Notes under the pieces: model-generated
Databases searched by the model: none
What the model saw: only the letters and a program-made list of their open reading frames with translations
Told to the model about the DNA's origin: nothing
Made by a program: the position numbers and the translations under genes
Part shown: one piece after another, positions 25,840 to 35,255 of the stretch
Position numbering within the stretch: the first letter of the stretch is position 1
How the letters are laid out: the number at the start of each line of letters is the position of its first letter
Assembly (NCBI RefSeq): GCF_003031675.1
Contig: NZ_PYWX01000061.1
Span: forward strand, 186,001-250,000
DNA length: 64,000 nucleotides
Direction of reading: 5' to 3'
Origin: Pseudomonas palleroniana
Lineage (GTDB): Bacteria; Pseudomonadota; Gammaproteobacteria; Pseudomonadales; Pseudomonadaceae

Positions 25840-28398
25840 ATGTCCTCTCGTTTCAACCGCCGGTCTTCCTCGCCCGTCCTGTCCTTGCTGACCGCCGCCA
25901 TCCTGCTGGCGGGCGCGCCCATGACGGTTGCCATGGCTGCCGAGCCCATCGCCCGCAGCCATGGCAATTACACTTTCAGTATCGAGCAGCAACCCCTGGT
26001 CTCGGCGCTGAATGCCTTTAGCGCGGTGACCGGCTGGCAGGTCGGCCTGCCGGCGGAACTGGGCCAGGGCGTATCGTCCCCCGGTGTACGCGGCCCGCTG
26101 TCAGCGGAAAAAGCCCTGGACCGGCTGTTGGTGGGGACCAACCTGAGCTACCGCAAACTGGGCAATAACACCATCGTCCTGGAAAAGCGCGCAGCTGGCA
26201 GCACGCTAAATTTGCAACAGGTGACCATCAGCGCCACCCGTAATGAACAGGACGTCAACAGTGTGCCGAGCACCGTCACGGTGCATGACCGCGAGGAACT
26301 GGACCGCCAGAACGTCAGCACCATTCGCGAACTGGTGCGTTACGAACCTGGCGTCTCCGTCGGCGGCGCGGGCACCCGCTCCGGCAATGCCGGCTACAAC
26401 ATTCGCGGTATCGACGGTGACCGCATCCTCACCCAGGTGGACGGTGTCGAAGTCCCTGACAACTTCTTCAACGGCCCCTACGCCAAGACGCGACGCAATT
26501 ATGTCGACCCGGAAATCGTCAAGCGTGTGGAAATCCTCCGCGGCCCGGCCTCGGCCCTGTACGGCAGCAGTGCGATTGGCGGCGCGGTGAGCTATTTCAC
26601 CCTCGACCCGGACGACATCATCAAGCCCGGCCAGGATGTCGGTGCCCGCCTGAAAACCGGCTACAGCTCCGCCGACGATAGCTGGCTGACCTCAGGCACC
26701 GTCGCCGGGCGCGTGCAGGACGTCGACGGCTTGCTGCACCTGAGCCAGCGCAATGGGCATGAAATGGAGTCCTACGACGGCAACAACGCCACCGGCCTGG
26801 CCCGCACCGGCGCCAACCCGGAAGAGGCACGCACCACCAATGTCCTCGCCAAGCTGGGCTGGAACTATGGCGATGACAACCGCCTGGGCCTGACCTACGA
26901 GAAGTTCAAGGATGACCGCGACGTCAACCTGAAAAATGCCGTAGGCGGCCCGTTCATCGGCGGACGGGGGTTCAATCTGTACCGTGACCGCCGGGGCAAC
27001 GACACCATCACCCGTGAACGCTTCGGCCTGGAAAACAGCTTGGCCCTGCAATCGCCGATTGCCGACCGCATCAAGACCAGCCTCAATTACCAGATCGCCA
27101 AGACCGACCAGACCACGGCTGAGATCTATCAGTCCGGCCGTCGCGTCCTGCGTACCCGCGATACCCTTTACGAAGAACGCCAGTGGTTGTTCGACGCCCA
27201 GTTGGACAAGGCTTTCAGCCTCGGCGAGACCGATCACCAGGTGACCTATGGCACCACGCTCAAGCAGCAGAAAGTCACCGGCTCGCGCGAAGGCTCGGCG
27301 ACCTGCCTGGCCGTCGGCTCCGGCTGCACCGCCATCGGTGCGCCCAGCCCTTCCGCCGGCGACAGCGTGAAAAAGTCCAGTGATTTCCCGGACCCGACCA
27401 TCAACACCTATTCGCTGTTCGCCCAGGACCAGATCTCCTGGGACAAATGGACCTTCCTGCCGGCCTTGCGCTACGACTACACCCAGCTCAAACCCAAGCT
27501 GACCCAGGAATTCCTCAACACCGTCAACCCGACCGGCCAGGATACGGTCAACGACAAGGACAAAACCTGGCACCGCGTGACGCCCAAGTTCGGCCTGACT
27601 TACGCCCTCACCGATCAATACACCTTGTTCGGCCAGTACGCCGAGGGCTTCCGCACGCCATCGGCCAAGGCGCTGTACGGCCGCTTTGAAAACCTCAACC
27701 TGGGTTACACCGTGGAGCCCAACCCAGACCTCAAGCCGGAAACCAGCAAAGGCATTGAAACCGGGATTCGTGGCAAGTTCGACGCAGGTTCCTTCGACAT
27801 CGCGGTGTTCTACAACAAGTACCGCAACTTCATCGACGAAGACAACGCCGTGGTCGGCGGCACCGTCGAACAGTTCCAGGCCGTCAATATCAAGCGTGCC
27901 ACCATCAAGGGCGCCGAAGCCAAGGGTCGCCTGAACCTGGATGCTTTCGGCGCGCCTCACGGCCTTTACACCCAAGGTTCGGTGTCCTATGCCTACGGTC
28001 GTAACGACGAAACCGGCGAGCCGCTCAACAGTGTCAACCCGCTCAAGGGCGTGTTCGGCCTGGGCTACGACCAGGACAATTACGGTGGCCTGCTGAGCTG
28101 GACCCTGGTCAAACGCCAGAACCGCGTCGACAGCAGCACCTTCCACGCACCGGATGGCAACGGCCCGTTCAAGACACCAGGCTTCGGTGTGCTCGACCTG
28201 ACCGGCTACTACAAAGTCACCCGCGATGTGACCCTCAACGCCGGCCTCTACAACCTGACCGACAAGAAGTACTGGAACTGGGATGACGTACGCAGCTACG
28301 ACAGCGTCGGCGAAGCCGCGGTGACCGGCCCGGCCAACCTGGACCGCCTGACGCAGCCTGGCCGCAACTTTGCGATCAATGTGATCTGGGACATCTGA
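25840..28398 (+). CDS. TonB-dependent heme/hemoglobin receptor with signalling domain (HxuA-like)
   Basis: An 852-residue outer-membrane receptor. A signal peptide ends near residue 33. An STN signalling domain (about 45-110) contacts the anti-sigma protein. The TonB-box region is near VTISATRNEQ, then the plug (LVRYEPGVSVGG, NIRGIDGDRI) and the beta-barrel. The heme-receptor loop motifs appear as FRTP and NPDL, but the stretch between them holds tyrosines and no histidine. The ATG at 25840 has CGGAGC before it, better than the GTG at 25801. It imports heme using TonB energy; the host-protein range is unknown. Confidence 0.9.
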   Translation: MSSRFNRRSSSPVLSLLTAAILLAGAPMTVAMAAEPIARSHGNYTFSIEQQPLVSALNAFSAVTGWQVGLPAELGQGVSSPGVRGPLSAEKALDRLLVGTNLSYRKLGNNTIVLEKRAAGSTLNLQQVTISATRNEQDVNSVPSTVTVHDREELDRQNVSTIRELVRYEPGVSVGGAGTRSGNAGYNIRGIDGDRILTQVDGVEVPDNFFNGPYAKTRRNYVDPEIVKRVEILRGPASALYGSSAIGGAVSYFTLDPDDIIKPGQDVGARLKTGYSSADDSWLTSGTVAGRVQDVDGLLHLSQRNGHEMESYDGNNATGLARTGANPEEARTTNVLAKLGWNYGDDNRLGLTYEKFKDDRDVNLKNAVGGPFIGGRGFNLYRDRRGNDTITRERFGLENSLALQSPIADRIKTSLNYQIAKTDQTTAEIYQSGRRVLRTRDTLYEERQWLFDAQLDKAFSLGETDHQVTYGTTLKQQKVTGSREGSATCLAVGSGCTAIGAPSPSAGDSVKKSSDFPDPTINTYSLFAQDQISWDKWTFLPALRYDYTQLKPKLTQEFLNTVNPTGQDTVNDKDKTWHRVTPKFGLTYALTDQYTLFGQYAEGFRTPSAKALYGRFENLNLGYTVEPNPDLKPETSKGIETGIRGKFDAGSFDIAVFYNKYRNFIDEDNAVVGGTVEQFQAVNIKRATIKGAEAKGRLNLDAFGAPHGLYTQGSVSYAYGRNDETGEPLNSVNPLKGVFGLGYDQDNYGGLLSWTLVKRQNRVDSSTFHAPDGNGPFKTPGFGVLDLTGYYKVTRDVTLNAGLYNLTDKKYWNWDDVRSYDSVGEAAVTGPANLDRLTQPGRNFAINVIWDI

Positions 28399-28406
28399 TC
28401 GAAGCA

Positions 28407-28449
28407 CCTCACCTCGCCGGCTTCAGTCGCCGGCAGGTGAGGATTTTTT
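28407..28449 (+). terminator. Terminator after the heme receptor
   Basis: A strong hairpin (CCTCACCTCGCCGGC / GCCGGCAGGTGAGG) followed by six Ts. Heme oxygenase is therefore likely to have partly separate transcription. Confidence 0.85.
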
Positions 28450-28533
28450 ACTGTGCCGCGTCTTCCTGTTCGTCTAGTTGATAACCGCTCTCTTTAGAGC
28501 CACAAGGCGCTCCCCCTCTCAAGGACTTTTTCG

Positions 28534-29142
28534 ATGACTGCTTCCCCTACCGCAGAACGCCCAAGCCTGCGCTCCCAGCGCCTGAACCAGATCACCCACG
28601 CCCCACACGCCCAGCTCGACGCGCTGGTCAAAGCCCACGCGCCATTCGAAACCCAGGCCAACTTCGCCCGTTTCGTAGTGGCGCAATACCTGTTCCAGTC
28701 GGAATTGGTGGCCCTGTACAACGACCCGCAACTGATCGAGATCTTCCCGGACCTGGCCGAGCGCTGCCGTGCCGAAGCCGCCAGGCTGGACTTGGGCGAC
28801 CTGGACACCGACGTGCCGGCACCGGTCGCAGGCGCAGTGAAGAACCCCAGCAAAGCCCAAGCCTTGGGCTGGCTGTTCGTGTCGGAAGGCTCCAAGCTGG
28901 GAGCCGCGTTCCTGATCAAGCGCGCCGTGGGCCTGGGCCTGAGTGAAACCTTCGGCGCCCGTCACCTGGGTGAACCGGCCGGTGGCCGCGCCGAAGGCTG
29001 GAAGCGCTTTACCCGCACCCTCGACGGCCTGGAATTGAACGCCGAAGAAGAGGCCGCGGCAGAAAAAGGTGCAATCGATGCATTCGTGCGCTTCACCGTG
29101 CTGCTGGAACAGGCGTACGCTAGCGCCCCCGAACTGGCCTGA
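28534..29142 (+). CDS. hemO: Biliverdin-producing heme oxygenase
   Basis: Opens the heme ring with O2 and electrons to release iron, biliverdin and CO inside the cell. The 202-residue protein is very close to P. aeruginosa HemO/PigA. It has LRSQRLN near the start, the proximal heme ligand His25 in APHAQLD, and the distal helix GWLFVSEGSKLGAAFL. It follows the receptor gene, completing import and iron release. The ATG at 28534 has AAGGA upstream. Confidence 0.95.
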   Translation: MTASPTAERPSLRSQRLNQITHAPHAQLDALVKAHAPFETQANFARFVVAQYLFQSELVALYNDPQLIEIFPDLAERCRAEAARLDLGDLDTDVPAPVAGAVKNPSKAQALGWLFVSEGSKLGAAFLIKRAVGLGLSETFGARHLGEPAGGRAEGWKRFTRTLDGLELNAEEEAAAEKGAIDAFVRFTVLLEQAYASAPELA

Positions 29143-29166
29143 CGCCTGAATTGAAATGCCATCAAC

Positions 29167-29195
29167 CTGTGGGAGGGGCTTGCTCCCTCCCACAG
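29167..29195. repeat. Single REP-type hairpin
   Basis: The perfect 11-base arms CTGTGGGAGGG and CCCTCCCACAG with a short loop are a collapsed REP element. It lies just after heme oxygenase. Confidence 0.75.
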
Positions 29196-29237
29196 CTAGA
29201 TCTCATTGCGCCCTGATTTTCTGCGACCATCCCATCC

Positions 29238-29639
29238 ATGACCGGCAAAACCCAATCCCCCTCGAAAATCGCCCGTATCCTGTTCGGCCTGCTGGCCTAC
29301 GTCAGCCTGGGCATCGGGTTGGTGGCGATTGTCATACCGGGTTTGCCCACCACCGAATTCATCCTGCTCGCCGCCTGGGCCGCCACCAAAAGCTCGCCAC
29401 GCCTCAGCGCCTGGCTGGAAAACCACCGGCTGTTCGGGCCGATCCTGTTCAACTGGCGCAATGGCAAGATCATCGCGCGTCGCGCCAAAGTCAGCGCCAC
29501 GGTGAGCATGCTGTTGTGCGCGGGCCTGATGCTGGTGATGCTCGATCACGGCTGGCCGATCTACCTGGCGATTGCCGGAATGAGCCTAGGCAACTTGTGG
29601 ATCTGGTCGCGTCCGGAACGCCTCGCAACCCCCGTCTAA
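29238..29639 (+). CDS. DUF454 (YbaN-like) membrane protein
   Basis: A 133-residue inner-membrane protein with the DUF454 signature GIGLVAIVIPGLPTTEFILLA near residues 25-50. Two further hydrophobic segments lie around residues 85-115. Members are small membrane proteins of unknown role. In several pseudomonads one sits directly after heme oxygenase, as here, so a link to heme or iron handling is possible but unproven. Confidence 0.85.
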   Translation: MTGKTQSPSKIARILFGLLAYVSLGIGLVAIVIPGLPTTEFILLAAWAATKSSPRLSAWLENHRLFGPILFNWRNGKIIARRAKVSATVSMLLCAGLMLVMLDHGWPIYLAIAGMSLGNLWIWSRPERLATPV

Positions 29640-29647
29640 CGCTGCAT

Positions 29648-29663
29648 GTAGGGTTTTTCCTAC
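29648..29663. promoter_or_regulatory. Short palindrome upstream of the chemoreceptor gene
   Basis: GTAGG and CCTAC flank six bases (GTTTTT), starting 9 bases after the DUF454 stop. It may be an operator of the chemoreceptor promoter; no regulator can be named. Confidence 0.3.
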
Positions 29664-29778
29664 CGCTCATCGCCTCCTCCTCATGAATCATCCGACTGCG
29701 CCGATGCTCCGGATATAGCGCCGAATGGATTTGGCTTGCCTTGCTTGCATTCCAACACATTCATTCACGAGTGAACCT

Positions 29779-31917
29779 ATGTTCGACACCCTCTCCATTC
29801 GCTTGAAAATCGTGCTGCTGTCCGGCCTGTGTCTGTTGGGGGTGATCGCGCTGGTCGTGAGCCTCAACCTCTATAACACCCATCAAAACGACCAATTAGT
29901 CAGCGACTCAAGCTCGCGCATGCTCACCTCCAGCGTGGAGCAGTTGCTGCAAGCCAAGGCCGGCGAACAAGCCGCGCAATTGCAGAAAACCTTCAGCGAC
30001 AGCCTGGTGGCCATTACCGCACTGGCTGACCAGATCAAGGACCTGCGCAACACCGGCGCCAAGCGCGGGCTGGAGGCTGGGGCATTGCGTGAAGAACTCA
30101 ATCAGAGCCTGAAGACGGCCTTTGAGCGCAACCGTGGCGTGTTGGGTGTCTGGCTCTCGTTCGAACCCAATGCCCTGGATGGCAAAGACAGCGAGTTCAT
30201 CGATGACAAGGCGCGGGTGTCCAACGAAAAAGGGCGTTTTTCCAGCTATTGGAGCCGCGCCGGCGGTGAAGGCTTGAACACCATCATGGTCGAAGAGGAT
30301 CTGACCAAGACCACCCTCAACCTCAGTGGCATCCCCTACAACAGCTGGTACACCTGCCCACGAGACAGCCGCAACACCTGCCTGCTTGACCCCTACGAGG
30401 ACACCGTGGCCGGTAAGCCGGTGCTGATGACCACCATTTCCCTGCCGCTGATCGTAGACGGCAAAGTCATCGGCGTGATCGGCGTCGACATCGCCCTCAA
30501 CGCCTTGCAAGCCAACACCGACGCCGCGCAGAAAAGCCTGTTCAACGGCGCGGCGCACCTGGAATACCTCTCCAGCACCGGTTTGATCGCAGCCTACAGC
30601 GGTGAACCCGCCAAGGTCGGCAAGAACCTGATCGATACCCTGGGTGCGGAAGGCAAGGAGATCGTGCAACTGCTGGCCACCGGCAACCCAATGATCCGCG
30701 AACAGGACGACACGATTCGCGCCGTCTACCCGTTCAAACCGATTGCCGACGCCAAGAACTGGGGCGTACTCATCAAACTGCCCAAAAGCGTGATGCTCGC
30801 CGATAACATCAAGCTGCAAGCGGTACTCGACGAAGCCCAGGCCAGCAGCCTGATCAAGACCTTACTGATCGCCGCCGCCGCCGCGCTGCTGGGCCTGCTG
30901 CTGATCTGGCTGACCGCCACCGGCGTCACCCGCCCGATCAACAACGTGGCAGCCATGCTCAAGGATATCGCCAGCGGCGAGGGTGACCTGACCCAGCGCC
31001 TGGCGTACGCCAAGAAAGATGAACTGGGCGAACTGGCGAACTGGTTCAACCGCTTCCTCGACAAGCTGCAACCGACCATCGCGCAGATCAAGCAAAGCAT
31101 CGCCGAAGCCCGTGGTACGGCAGATCAGTCATCCGAGATTGCCCGCCAGACCAGCGAAGGCATGCAAGTGCAGTTCCGCGAAATCGACCAGGTGGCGACG
31201 GCGTCCAACGAAATGAGCGCCACCGCCCACGATGTAGCCAACAGTGCCTCCAGTGCCGCCAATGCGGCACGCGGGGCTGACCAGTCGGCGCGTGAAGGCA
31301 TGTCGATCATCGAGCAGAGCACCCGTGACATCACCACACTCGCCGAAGAGGTCAGCAAGGCGGTGTCTGAAGTGGAAGCCCTGGCGGTGAACAGCGAGCA
31401 GATCGGTTCGGTGCTCGAGGTGATCCGCAGCATCGCCGAACAGACCAACCTGCTGGCGCTCAACGCCGCCATCGAAGCGGCGCGGGCCGGGGAAAGCGGC
31501 CGTGGTTTTGCGGTGGTGGCCGACGAAGTGCGCAACCTGGCTAAACGCACCCAGGACTCGGTAGAGGAAATCCGCCAGGTGATCGAGCGCATCCAGAGTG
31601 GCACCCGTGGCGTGGTGGCGACCATGCATTCCAGCCAGCACCAGGCCCAGAGCAACGCCGGGCAGATCCATCAAGCCGTGCAGGCTCTGGGCAAGATCAG
31701 CGATGCGGTGACGGTGATCAGCGACATGAACCTGCAGATCGCCAGCGCCGCCGAAGAGCAGAGCGCGGTGGCCGAAGAGGTCAATCGCAACGTCTCGGCG
31801 ATCCGCACCGTGACTGAAGCTCTCACCGGCCAGGCGACCGAATCGGCGGCCATCAGCAGCCAGCTCAATGCGCTGGCCGGCCAACAGATGAAGTTGATGG
31901 ATCAGTTCAAGGTCTGA
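29779..31917 (+). CDS. Methyl-accepting chemotaxis protein with double-Cache sensor
   Basis: A 712-residue chemoreceptor. TM1 (about residues 10-31), a large periplasmic double-Cache domain (about 35-360), TM2 (about 370-390), a HAMP domain and the signalling domain follow in order. The tip sequence is [19 protein letters not shown]. The sensor carries GRFSSYW and a possible disulfide pair in CPRDSRNTC. It lacks an obvious amino-acid binding motif of the PctA type, so the ligand is unknown. The ATG at 29779 begins the membrane segment; the upstream in-frame extension was rejected. Confidence 0.92.
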   Translation: MFDTLSIRLKIVLLSGLCLLGVIALVVSLNLYNTHQNDQLVSDSSSRMLTSSVEQLLQAKAGEQAAQLQKTFSDSLVAITALADQIKDLRNTGAKRGLEAGALREELNQSLKTAFERNRGVLGVWLSFEPNALDGKDSEFIDDKARVSNEKGRFSSYWSRAGGEGLNTIMVEEDLTKTTLNLSGIPYNSWYTCPRDSRNTCLLDPYEDTVAGKPVLMTTISLPLIVDGKVIGVIGVDIALNALQANTDAAQKSLFNGAAHLEYLSSTGLIAAYSGEPAKVGKNLIDTLGAEGKEIVQLLATGNPMIREQDDTIRAVYPFKPIADAKNWGVLIKLPKSVMLADNIKLQAVLDEAQASSLIKTLLIAAAAALLGLLLIWLTATGVTRPINNVAAMLKDIASGEGDLTQRLAYAKKDELGELANWFNRFLDKLQPTIAQIKQSIAEARGTADQSSEIARQTSEGMQVQFREIDQVATASNEMSATAHDVANSASSAANAARGADQSAREGMSIIEQSTRDITTLAEEVSKAVSEVEALAVNSEQIGSVLEVIRSIAEQTNLLALNAAIEAARAGESGRGFAVVADEVRNLAKRTQDSVEEIRQVIERIQSGTRGVVATMHSSQHQAQSNAGQIHQAVQALGKISDAVTVISDMNLQIASAAEEQSAVAEEVNRNVSAIRTVTEALTGQATESAAISSQLNALAGQQMKLMDQFKV

Positions 31918-31921
31918 CCCC

Positions 31922-32013
31922 ATGTGGGAGGGGGCTTGCTCCCGATGGCGGTGTGTCAGTCAACTTATTGATAGCTGACACATCGCTATCGGGAGCAAGC
32001 CCCCTCCCACATT
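31922..32013. repeat. REPIN
   Basis: Complete inverted REP arms in the convergent gap between the chemoreceptor and nitroreductase genes. Confidence 0.9.
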
Positions 32014-32028
32014 TAGATCTGTGACAAC

Positions 32029-32592
32029 CTAAACACCGGTCCAGGCGCTGACAAACGGCGCCACATCTTCTTTCGGCGCCGTACGCGGCGGGTTCTGCGG
32101 GGTGCCCAGGTAGAGGAAGCCAATCACTTGCTCATCCGCCGTCAGCCCCAGGCCTTTGGCGACGTGGGCCGAGTAGGACAATTCGCCGGTGCGCCACACG
32201 GCGCCAATCCCTTGGGCATAGGCCGCCAACAGAATGCCATGAGCCGCACAGGCGGCTGCCAGCAACTGTTCGGACTTCGGCACCTTGAAGTGTTCCTGCA
32301 AGCGCGCAATCACCACCACGACCAACGGGGCACGCAACGGGCCGTTCTGGGCTTTGTCGATGACGGCTTGCGGAGCATCGGCATCTTGCAAGCGGGCGGC
32401 TTCGGCCAACAACGTGCCCATTTGCTCACGGGCGGCGCCTTCCACGGTGAGGAAACGCCATGGGCGCAACTGGCCATGGTCCGGCGCGCGCATGGCGGCG
32501 GCGAACAGCACATCGCGCTGCTCCTGGGTCGGTGCCGGCTCAAGCAAACGCGGCACGGAAACACGGTTGAGCAAAGCGTCGAGAGCCTGCAT
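32029..32592 (-). CDS. Nitroreductase family protein, YdjA-like
   Basis: A 187-residue FMN-dependent NAD(P)H oxidoreductase of the small YdjA type. The FMN-binding regions are APDHGQLRPWRF near residues 36-47 and GIGAVWRTGEL in the C-terminal half, with FLYLGTPQ near the end. It reduces nitro or quinone compounds in related proteins; the natural substrate is unknown. The ATG at 32592 was chosen over a much longer frame that extends into the neighbouring gene. Confidence 0.9.
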   Translation of the reverse strand: MQALDALLNRVSVPRLLEPAPTQEQRDVLFAAAMRAPDHGQLRPWRFLTVEGAAREQMGTLLAEAARLQDADAPQAVIDKAQNGPLRAPLVVVVIARLQEHFKVPKSEQLLAAACAAHGILLAAYAQGIGAVWRTGELSYSAHVAKGLGLTADEQVIGFLYLGTPQNPPRTAPKEDVAPFVSAWTGV

Positions 32593-32654
32593 TGGCCACC
32601 TCCAGAAATAAATGTGCGGCCATTCTAGCGGGAATGAATCGGGTTCCACCAAAC

Positions 32655-32673
32655 GATAATTGCTCTTATTCAA
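32655..32673. promoter_or_regulatory. Weak Fur-like site before the di-heme oxidoreductase operon
   Basis: A sequence beginning GATAATTGCTCTTATTC agrees with the Fur consensus at about 10 of 19 positions. It is placed between the divergent genes. The match is weak but fits the iron theme of the operon. Confidence 0.35.
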
Positions 32674-32731
32674 TCCGCCCTGCCCTGTTAGACTTTGCGG
32701 CCTCATTTTCCGCCTTGTTCCAGGAAACTCG

Positions 32732-34159
32732 ATGTTCCGTTCGTTTTTTCGCCTGTCGGCAGCGTTGATGGCCTTGAGCCTGACCGCCTGCGATGCCCCT
32801 CCCAGGTTTACCCAGGCAGAGCCGGGGGAATCGCGGGCCGGCGGCGCGACGACGGTGAACAAGCGCGACCAGAATGCGTTTTCCCTGCCCTCAGCCAACC
32901 TGGCGCCGAGCCGTCGTCTGGATTTCAGCGTCGGCAACAGCTTTTTCCGCAGCCCATGGGTGATCGCACCGTCCACCACCACCGCGCGTGATGGCCTGGG
33001 GCCTTTGTTCAACACCAACGCCTGCCAGAACTGCCATATCAAGGACGGGCGTGGGCACCCGCCGCTGCCCGACGCGCCGAATGCAGTGTCGATGCTGGTG
33101 CGCCTGTCGATTCCGCCTGCGCCGATCGATGCCAAGCTTATCGAGCAACTCGGCGTGGTGCCCGAGCCTGTCTACGGCGGGCAGTTGCAAGACATGGCCG
33201 TGCCGGGCGTGCCCCCCGAAGGCAAGGTGCGGGTGGACTACACACCGGTCAACGTCAGCTTCAAGGACGGCACGGTGGTTGAGTTGCGTAAGCCCACCTT
33301 GCAAATCACCCAGCTCGGCTACGGGCCGATGCATCCAGATACACTTTTTTCAGCGCGAATCGCACCGCCGATGATCGGCCTGGGCCTGCTCGAAGCCATC
33401 AGCGACGCCGACATCCTGCGCAACACCGACGCGAAAACCGCCGACCAGGAAGCCCTCGTCGGCCGCGCCAACTGGGTGTGGGACGATGCCCAGCGCAAGA
33501 CCGTCCTCGGGCGTTTCGGCTGGAAAGCCGGGCAACCCAACCTTAATCAACAAAATGTTCACGCGTTCTCTGGTGACATGGGCCTCACCACGTCCCTGAG
33601 ACCCTTTGATGATTGCACGGATGCCCAGATTGCCTGCAAACAGGCCCCCAACGGCAATGGCCCCGATGGCGAGCCGGAAGTCAGCGATAACATCCTGCGC
33701 CTGGTGCTGTTTTACACGCGCAACCTTGCGGTCCCCGCACGCCGTGACATCAATACGCCACAGGTGCTGGCCGGCAAAAACCTGTTTCACCAGGCCGGTT
33801 GCCAGGGGTGCCATAAACCGACGTTCACCACGTCCGCCTCTGCGTCCGAACCCGAACTGGCCAACCAGACGATCCGTCCCTACAGCGACCTGCTGCTGCA
33901 CGACATGGGCGAAGGTCTGGCTGACCAGCGTAGCGAATTCAAGGCCGGGGGCCGCGACTGGCGCACACCCCCGTTGTGGGGCATTGGCCTGACGCAAACC
34001 GTGAGTGGCCACACCCAGTTTTTACATGACGGCCGCGCCCGCAACCTGCTCGAAGCCGTGCTGTGGCATGGCGGTGAAGCACAGGCGGCGCAACAACAGG
34101 TGTTGTCTTTCAACGCCGAGCAGCGCGCCGCGTTGCTGGCGTTCCTGAATTCTCTATAA
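32732..34159 (+). CDS. Di-heme oxidoreductase family lipoprotein (c-type cytochrome)
   Basis: A 475-residue periplasm-facing lipoprotein with the lipobox LTAC (Cys20). Two heme-binding CxxCH motifs are visible: CQNCH at residues 98-102 and CQGCH in the last third. This fits the putative thiol oxidoreductase/DHOR family, in which two hemes occur. Similar genes lie next to imelysin-type iron-linked lipoproteins in pseudomonads, suggesting oxidation or electron transfer during periplasmic iron uptake. It heads a three-gene operon. Confidence 0.88.
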   Translation: MFRSFFRLSAALMALSLTACDAPPRFTQAEPGESRAGGATTVNKRDQNAFSLPSANLAPSRRLDFSVGNSFFRSPWVIAPSTTTARDGLGPLFNTNACQNCHIKDGRGHPPLPDAPNAVSMLVRLSIPPAPIDAKLIEQLGVVPEPVYGGQLQDMAVPGVPPEGKVRVDYTPVNVSFKDGTVVELRKPTLQITQLGYGPMHPDTLFSARIAPPMIGLGLLEAISDADILRNTDAKTADQEALVGRANWVWDDAQRKTVLGRFGWKAGQPNLNQQNVHAFSGDMGLTTSLRPFDDCTDAQIACKQAPNGNGPDGEPEVSDNILRLVLFYTRNLAVPARRDINTPQVLAGKNLFHQAGCQGCHKPTFTTSASASEPELANQTIRPYSDLLLHDMGEGLADQRSEFKAGGRDWRTPPLWGIGLTQTVSGHTQFLHDGRARNLLEAVLWHGGEAQAAQQQVLSFNAEQRAALLAFLNSL

Positions 34160-34190
34160 GCTTCGCCCCAATTACAGAAGGGAGCTCTAC

Positions 34191-35255
34191 ATGTTCCGTC
34201 CCAAGTTGTTGTTCACCAGCCTGGCCGCACTCGCTCTCGGCGCCTGCTCGCCCCAGGACCCGCAAGCAGTGACCTCGGCGGCCATCGCCAAGCAAGTCAT
34301 CCTGCCGACCTACAGCCGCTGGGTTGAAGCCGACCGCCAACTGGCCGTCAGCGCCCTCGCCTATTGCCAGGGCAAGGAAAGCCTGGACACCGCCCGCGCC
34401 GACTTCCTCCACGCACAAAAAGCCTGGGCCGAGTTGCAACCGCTGCTGGTCGGCCCGCTGGCCGAGGGCAACCGTTCGTGGCAGGTGCAGTTCTGGCCGG
34501 ACAAGAAAAACCTGGTGGGCCGCCAGGTCGAACAACTGGTCAGCGCCCAGCCGCAGATCGACGCCGCTGCCCTGGCCAAGTCCAGCGTCGTGGTACAGGG
34601 CCTGTCGGCCTACGAATACATCCTCTACGACGCCAAGACCGACGTCGCCGATCCAGCGCAAAAGGCGCGCTACTGCCCACTGCTGGTGGCGATCGGCGAG
34701 CGCCAGAAAAGCCTCGCCGAAGAGATTCTCGCCAGCTGGAACAGCACCGACGGCATGCTCGCGCAGATGACCAAGTTTCCCAACCAGCGCTACGCCGATT
34801 CCCACGAAGCCATCGCCGACCTGCTGCGTGCCCAGGTGACCGCGCTGGACACCCTGAAAAAGAAACTCGGTACGCCGATGGGCCGCCAGGCCAAAGGTAT
34901 CCCGCAACCGTTCCAGGCTGACGCATGGCGCAGCCAGTCGTCCCTGCAAAGCCTGGAAACCAGCCTGGCCGCCGCGCAAACCGTCTGGGTGGGGGTCGAC
35001 AACAAGGGCCTGCGCAACCTGCTGCCGTCGGAGCAAAAGCCGCTGGCCGACAAGATCGACGCCGCCTATGCCGCCGCCCTGAAACTGTTCGCCAGCAACC
35101 AGCGCACCCTCAGCGAGTTGTTGAACGATGACGCCGGGCGCCAGCAGCTCAATGACCTCTACGACAGCCTCAACGTGGTCCATCGCCTGCACGAAGGTGA
35201 GCTGGCCAAGGCGTTGGGCATCCAGCTGGGCTTCAACGCCAACGACGGTGACTGA
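34191..35255 (+). CDS. Imelysin-family lipoprotein
   Basis: A 354-residue lipoprotein with the lipobox LGAC (Cys19) and an imelysin-like all-helical domain. Imelysin proteins are bacterial envelope proteins involved in iron uptake. The family motif GxHxxE appears here as GLSAYE at residues 137-142, so the histidine is replaced by serine. It may therefore lack the metal site of IcmP-type members. It has a GGGAGC site in front and ends one base into the next start. Confidence 0.88.
   Translation: MFRPKLLFTSLAALALGACSPQDPQAVTSAAIAKQVILPTYSRWVEADRQLAVSALAYCQGKESLDTARADFLHAQKAWAELQPLLVGPLAEGNRSWQVQFWPDKKNLVGRQVEQLVSAQPQIDAAALAKSSVVVQGLSAYEYILYDAKTDVADPAQKARYCPLLVAIGERQKSLAEEILASWNSTDGMLAQMTKFPNQRYADSHEAIADLLRAQVTALDTLKKKLGTPMGRQAKGIPQPFQADAWRSQSSLQSLETSLAAAQTVWVGVDNKGLRNLLPSEQKPLADKIDAAYAAALKLFASNQRTLSELLNDDAGRQQLNDLYDSLNVVHRLHEGELAKALGIQLGFNANDGD

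Noticed and set aside
26692-28407. A 571-codon open frame antisense to the heme receptor
   Set aside because: No ribosome-binding site, no motif, and fully inside the receptor gene.
29684-29707. Possible sigma-28 (FliA) promoter of the chemoreceptor
   Set aside because: Only the GCCGAT part is present; a -35 element like TAAAG is missing at the right distance.
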